Assembly: GCA_021815525.1 (NCBI GenBank)
Contig: JAKAGN010000104.1
Location: 1 to 8,232, forward strand
DNA from: Deltaproteobacteria bacterium
GTDB lineage: Bacteria > Desulfobacterota > Desulfobacteria > Desulfobacterales > Desulfatibacillaceae
DNA: 8,232 nucleotides
Reading direction: 5' to 3'
Each line of letters opens with the position of its first letter. Position 1 is the first letter of the stretch. This document shows, piece after piece, positions 5,782-8,232 of this stretch. The notes under the pieces are model-generated. The model ran no database searches and was not told the origin of the DNA. It was given only the letters and a program-made list of their open reading frames with translations. The position numbers and the translations under genes were made by a program.

Positions 5782-5871
5782 GCCTCCTCTTCCTCCGCGG
5801 GCTTGGTCATCCGCGCGGGATGAAGGGGGACACCAGGGCGCCCCGGCCCAAAACCCATCCCGGAAAACGGA

Positions 5872-7590
5872 ATGAAAACCGGAACATCGCCTCGTATCTT
5901 CGCCCTTCTGGCCCTTCTCGTCGCGGCCGTTTACGGCCGAACCCTTAAAAACGGCTTCGTGAGCTTCGACGACGTGGGCTACGTCCTTGGAAACCCCCAC
6001 GTAATGGCCGGGCTTACGTGGGAGGGGGTCCGCTACGCCTTCGGGTTCACCGACGCCAGTTACTGGCACCCCCTGCCCTTTCTCTCGCACATGGCGGACG
6101 TCTCCCTCTTCGGGCTCAATCCCGGCCTCCACCACCTCGCAAGCGCCTTCTTCCATTTCGTGAACGCCTGCCTCTTCTACTTGGCGCTCCTGGCCCTCAC
6201 CGGGAAGCCCGGGCGCAGCGCCGCGGCCGCGGCCATCTTCGCCGTACATCCCGTGAACGTGGACTCCGTGGCCTGGATCGCCGAGCGCAAGAACCTCCTC
6301 TCCACCCTCTTCTTCCTGGCGGCCGTGCTCTCCTACGCCCGTTACGCGCGAAAACCGTCGATTTTGCGCTACCTGCCGGTTTTTCTCCTCATGCTCCTGG
6401 GGCTTCTCTCCAAGCCCACGGTGGTGACTCTTCCCGCGGCGCTTCTCCTCCTCGACTGGTGGCCCCTGGGCCGCTTCAAAAATGGCCCGCCGCGCGCCGC
6501 GGACGGCGGGAGCCGCCCCGCGCGCCTTTCGCTACTTCTGGCGGAAAAGATACCCCTCGCTGCCCTTTCCGCGGCATCGGCCGTCCTCACCATCGTGAGC
6601 ACCCGCAAGGCCGTGTTCGAGGCCTCCGTCTCCACGGGGCCGCCCCTTTTGCTGCGCATGGAAAACTTCGTCGTCTCCTGCGCCAGGTACCTGGAGAACG
6701 CCTTCTGGCCGCGGGACCTGGCCTTCTTCCACCCCTACCCGTCCAGGGTCCCGGCGGGACAGCTTGCCGCGTGCGCGGCGCTCCTTTCAATCATGCTCAT
6801 GGTCTTCTATGGCCTGCGGAAAAGCCGCCCCTACCTCATCGTGGGCTTCCTGTGGTTCCTTGCGGTGCTTTCGCCCATGTCGGGCATCGTCCAGTCGGGC
6901 CTTTGGCCGGCCTACGCCGACCGCTTCGCCTACGTTCCGCTTCTGGGCATTTTCACGGCCGTTGTCTGGCTTGCGGCGGACTTCCTCCAATCCTTTCCAC
7001 GGGCGCGGAAAGCCCCCGCAACGCTCGCCGCCCTCGTAATTCTCCTCCTGGCCTGCGCCGCCTTCGTCCAGGCCTCCTGCTGGAAGGACTCCAAGACCCT
7101 CTACACCCACGCCATTACGGTGACCCGGAACAACTTCGTGGCCCACACCAACCTGGGCATCGTTCTTTTGGACGAGGGCGACGTGGACGGGGCCCTCGCC
7201 CACTGCGCCGCGGCCTTCCGCATGAAGCCCGGCTTCGACGAGCTGGCCGTGAACCTGGGAAACGCCTGGTTCCGCAAGGGAGACCTCAAGCGGGCGGCCG
7301 AATGCTACGAAAAGGCCCTCGAGATCCGCCCGGGCCGCGTGCGCACCCTCTTGAACCTCGCGGCCGCCGAAAACGGCCTCAAGAACTACCCGGAAATGGA
7401 GCGCGCCGCCGCCGCCGCCCTCGCCCTCGCCCCCTCCGACCCCGAGGTCCGCTACGCGCTGGGCCTGGCGCTGGCGGCCCAGGGGCGCTTCCCCGAGGCC
7501 CGCTTCCAACTCTCCGAGGCCCTTAGGATAGCCCCATCCTTCACCGCCGCCGCCCGGACCCTGGCGAGCCTGCCGCGGGAAGGAGCCTGA
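5872..7590 (+). CDS. TMTC-like GT-C membrane glycosyltransferase with C-terminal TPR repeats
   Basis: This 572-residue protein probably is a membrane glycosyltransferase related to the bacterial TPR proteins that resemble eukaryotic TMTC O-mannosyltransferases. Seen: an N-terminal membrane helix, then the acidic pair FVSFDDVGYVLGNPHV (D33, D34; likely catalytic/donor site), SYWHPLPFLSHMADVSLFGLNPGLHH (63-88), HPVNVDSVAWIAERKNLLSTLFFL (126-149), LLSKPTVVTLPAALLLLDWWPLGR (178-201) and YADRFAYVPLLG (348-359), all signature blocks of this family. About ten hydrophobic helices span 8-400. After TM segment ~385-403, residues ~424-558 form about four TPR units (for example NLGNAWFRKGDLKRAAECYEKALEIRPG). 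The ATG has only a modest upstream GGA element. The gene seems monocistronic, followed by the separate ssb promoter. Sugar and acceptor are unknown. Confidence 0.85.
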   Translation: MKTGTSPRIFALLALLVAAVYGRTLKNGFVSFDDVGYVLGNPHVMAGLTWEGVRYAFGFTDASYWHPLPFLSHMADVSLFGLNPGLHHLASAFFHFVNACLFYLALLALTGKPGRSAAAAAIFAVHPVNVDSVAWIAERKNLLSTLFFLAAVLSYARYARKPSILRYLPVFLLMLLGLLSKPTVVTLPAALLLLDWWPLGRFKNGPPRAADGGSRPARLSLLLAEKIPLAALSAASAVLTIVSTRKAVFEASVSTGPPLLLRMENFVVSCARYLENAFWPRDLAFFHPYPSRVPAGQLAACAALLSIMLMVFYGLRKSRPYLIVGFLWFLAVLSPMSGIVQSGLWPAYADRFAYVPLLGIFTAVVWLAADFLQSFPRARKAPATLAALVILLLACAAFVQASCWKDSKTLYTHAITVTRNNFVAHTNLGIVLLDEGDVDGALAHCAAAFRMKPGFDELAVNLGNAWFRKGDLKRAAECYEKALEIRPGRVRTLLNLAAAENGLKNYPEMERAAAAALALAPSDPEVRYALGLALAAQGRFPEARFQLSEALRIAPSFTAAARTLASLPREGA

Positions 7591-7640
7591 GGCCAGACGC
7601 CGGGATCCGCGCCTGAAAAGGGAACCGGCGCGCTTATCGA

Positions 7641-7656
7641 GTCCTGTTGACAGGAC
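7641..7656. promoter_or_regulatory. Perfect dyad overlapping the ssb -35 box, candidate operator
   Basis: Seen: GTCCTGT-TG-ACAGGAC, a perfect 7+2+7 dyad whose centre contains the consensus TTGACA -35 hexamer. A protein bound here would block RNA polymerase. ssb is SOS-controlled in some bacteria, and CTGT...ACAG half-sites recall the LexA box of gamma-proteobacteria, but the 2-nt spacing differs from the E. coli 8-nt spacing, so the identity of the regulator is open. Confidence 0.5.
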
Positions 7657-7675
7657 CCGGGGGGCGGACTAAGGT
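7647..7675 (+). promoter_or_regulatory. ssb promoter
   Basis: Seen: -35 TTGACA (exact consensus, 7647-7652), 17-nt spacer, -10 TAAGGT (7670-7675; 3 of 6). Predicted leader of about 25 nt, so ssb is transcribed independently of the upstream gene. Confidence 0.55.
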
Positions 7676-7695
7676 GTGCCGCAACCATAACAATC

Positions 7696-7701
7696 GGGAG
7701 G
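7696..7701 (+). promoter_or_regulatory. Ribosome binding site of ssb
   Basis: GGGAGG, 5 nt before the ATG at 7707. It fixes the start there rather than at the in-frame TTG at 7647, which lies inside the promoter -35 box. Confidence 0.8.
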
Positions 7702-7706
7702 ACGGC

Positions 7707-8177
7707 ATGGCACAGGGCGTGAACAAGGTGATCCTCGTCGGACATCTGGGCCGGGACCCGGAGGTCCGCACCACGCAAAGCGGCATGACGGTGGCCAACT
7801 TCACGCTGGCCACCACGGAAAAGTTCAAGAACGAGGAAAAGACCGAGTGGCACCGGATCGTGACCTTCGGCAAGCTGGCCGAAATCTGCGGCCAGTACCT
7901 CACCAAGGGAAAGCTCGTCTTCATCGAGGGCCGCCTCCAGACAAAGGACTGGGAGGACAAGGAAGGCGTGAAGCGCAGCACCACCGAAGTGGTGGCCAAT
8001 GAAATGAAGATGCTTGGCGGGAAAGGCGACTCCGCCGGCGCGGGCGCGGGCTCCTGGACCCCCAAGGCCCAGGCCAAGCCCGCCCAGGGCGGCTACTCAC
8101 AGCCCTCAGGACCCGCCGGCGCCGACATGTACGGCCCCGGCCCCGCCCCCATGGACGACGACGACATACCATTTTAA
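7707..8177 (+). CDS. ssb: Single-stranded DNA-binding protein
   Basis: This 156-residue homotetrameric protein coats single-stranded DNA during replication, recombination and repair and recruits partner enzymes through its C-terminal tip. Seen: an OB fold at residues 1-105, beginning MAQGVNKVILVGHLGRDPEVRTTQSG, with the family blocks VANFTLATTE, TEWHRIVTFGKLAEICGQYLTKGKLVFIEGRLQTKDWEDKEG (including W49, equivalent to the base-stacking Trp54 of E. coli SSB) and TTEVVANEMKMLG. A Gly/Ala/Pro-rich disordered linker follows (106-148), ending in the acidic tip MDDDDIPF. Length is usual for the family. It has its own promoter with an overlapping dyad and a strong ribosome binding site; a hairpin starts 27 bp after the stop. 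Confidence 0.97.
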   Translation: MAQGVNKVILVGHLGRDPEVRTTQSGMTVANFTLATTEKFKNEEKTEWHRIVTFGKLAEICGQYLTKGKLVFIEGRLQTKDWEDKEGVKRSTTEVVANEMKMLGGKGDSAGAGAGSWTPKAQAKPAQGGYSQPSGPAGADMYGPGPAPMDDDDIPF

Positions 8178-8203
8178 AGGGGAAAGGATTCGCGGGGGAG
8201 GGG

Positions 8204-8232
8204 GGAGGACCTTTTCTATGAAAAGGTCCTCC
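8204..8232. terminator. Hairpin downstream of ssb, cut by the window end
   Basis: Seen: GGAGGACCTTTTC (8204-8216) pairs perfectly with GAAAAGGTCCTCC (8220-8232) around a TAT loop, 13 bp so far; G-rich sequence to its left (8194-8203) suggests that the stem continues beyond the window. It shares the CCTTTTC-N3-GAAAAGG core with the hairpin at 54-104. Probable terminator of ssb. Confidence 0.65.

Noticed and set aside
5214..5858. 214-aa minus-strand frame across the 2TM gene and part of the selenoprotein gene
   Set aside because: Shadow frame: it conflicts with the 2TM and selenoprotein frames, which have ribosome binding sites, coupling overlaps and family motifs.
7608..7632. CGCGCC/GGCGCG inverted repeat after the TMTC-like gene as its terminator
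   Set aside because: Only 6 bp with a 13-nt loop and no T-run; too weak to call.
7647..7706. Extended N-terminus of SSB starting at TTG 7647
   Set aside because: The extra residues do not resemble SSB, the TTG is part of the -35 box, and the ATG at 7707 has an ideal GGGAGG site.

Overview
The window is GC-rich, with mostly G/C-ending codons and strong GGAGG-type ribosome binding sites. An Rdx-family selenoprotein gene (in-frame UGA plus a bacterial-type SECIS hairpin), membrane glycosyltransferases carrying TPR tails and a proteobacterial-style SSB ending in DDDDIPF together suggest a Gram-negative, probably anaerobic, selenium-using bacterium of the Desulfobacterota (old Deltaproteobacteria) type. 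That assignment is inference; no rRNA or other marker is present.

Layout. Positions 1-141 hold two strong hairpins, the second a perfect 24-bp stem next to a run of G-tracts, between an unseen + strand gene and the minus-strand gene to the right. Positions 142-2745 (minus strand) are a two-gene operon: a conserved protein of unknown function, then a GT-C type membrane glycosyltransferase with a TPR-like tail. A good sigma-70 promoter lies about 120 bp upstream. Positions 2746-3272 are non-coding apart from that promoter, its structured leader and a long inverted repeat. Positions 3273-3629 (minus) encode a small XRE-type regulator. Upstream of it, 3630-4301 is a gene-poor, locally AT-rich region with a dyad/direct-repeat element that could be an operator.

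Positions 4302-5634 (minus) form a tightly packed three-gene operon: a 2TM-domain membrane protein, a small SelW/Rdx-like selenoprotein and a SprT-like zinc metallopeptidase. Both junctions are 4-bp GTGA overlaps. The selenoprotein gene (5129-5380) is the main discovery in the window. It is invisible to ordinary ORF calling because codon 11 is TGA. Read as selenocysteine, that codon completes a CxxU redox motif, the frame continues to a stop that overlaps the next start, and the mRNA just after the UGA folds into a hairpin with a GGUC loop placed almost exactly as in the E. coli fdhF SECIS element.

A 237-bp divergent intergenic region with a good + strand promoter leads into 5872-7590, a TMTC-like membrane glycosyltransferase with four TPR repeats. 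It is followed by ssb (7707-8177), whose promoter has an exact TTGACA embedded in a perfect dyad. The window ends in a hairpin of the same CCTTTTC-N3-GAAAAGG design as the one at the left edge.

Functionally there are two separate GT-C/TPR membrane proteins, probably for envelope or protein glycosylation, a redox/proteolysis cassette with a selenoprotein, one small regulator and one housekeeping DNA-binding protein.
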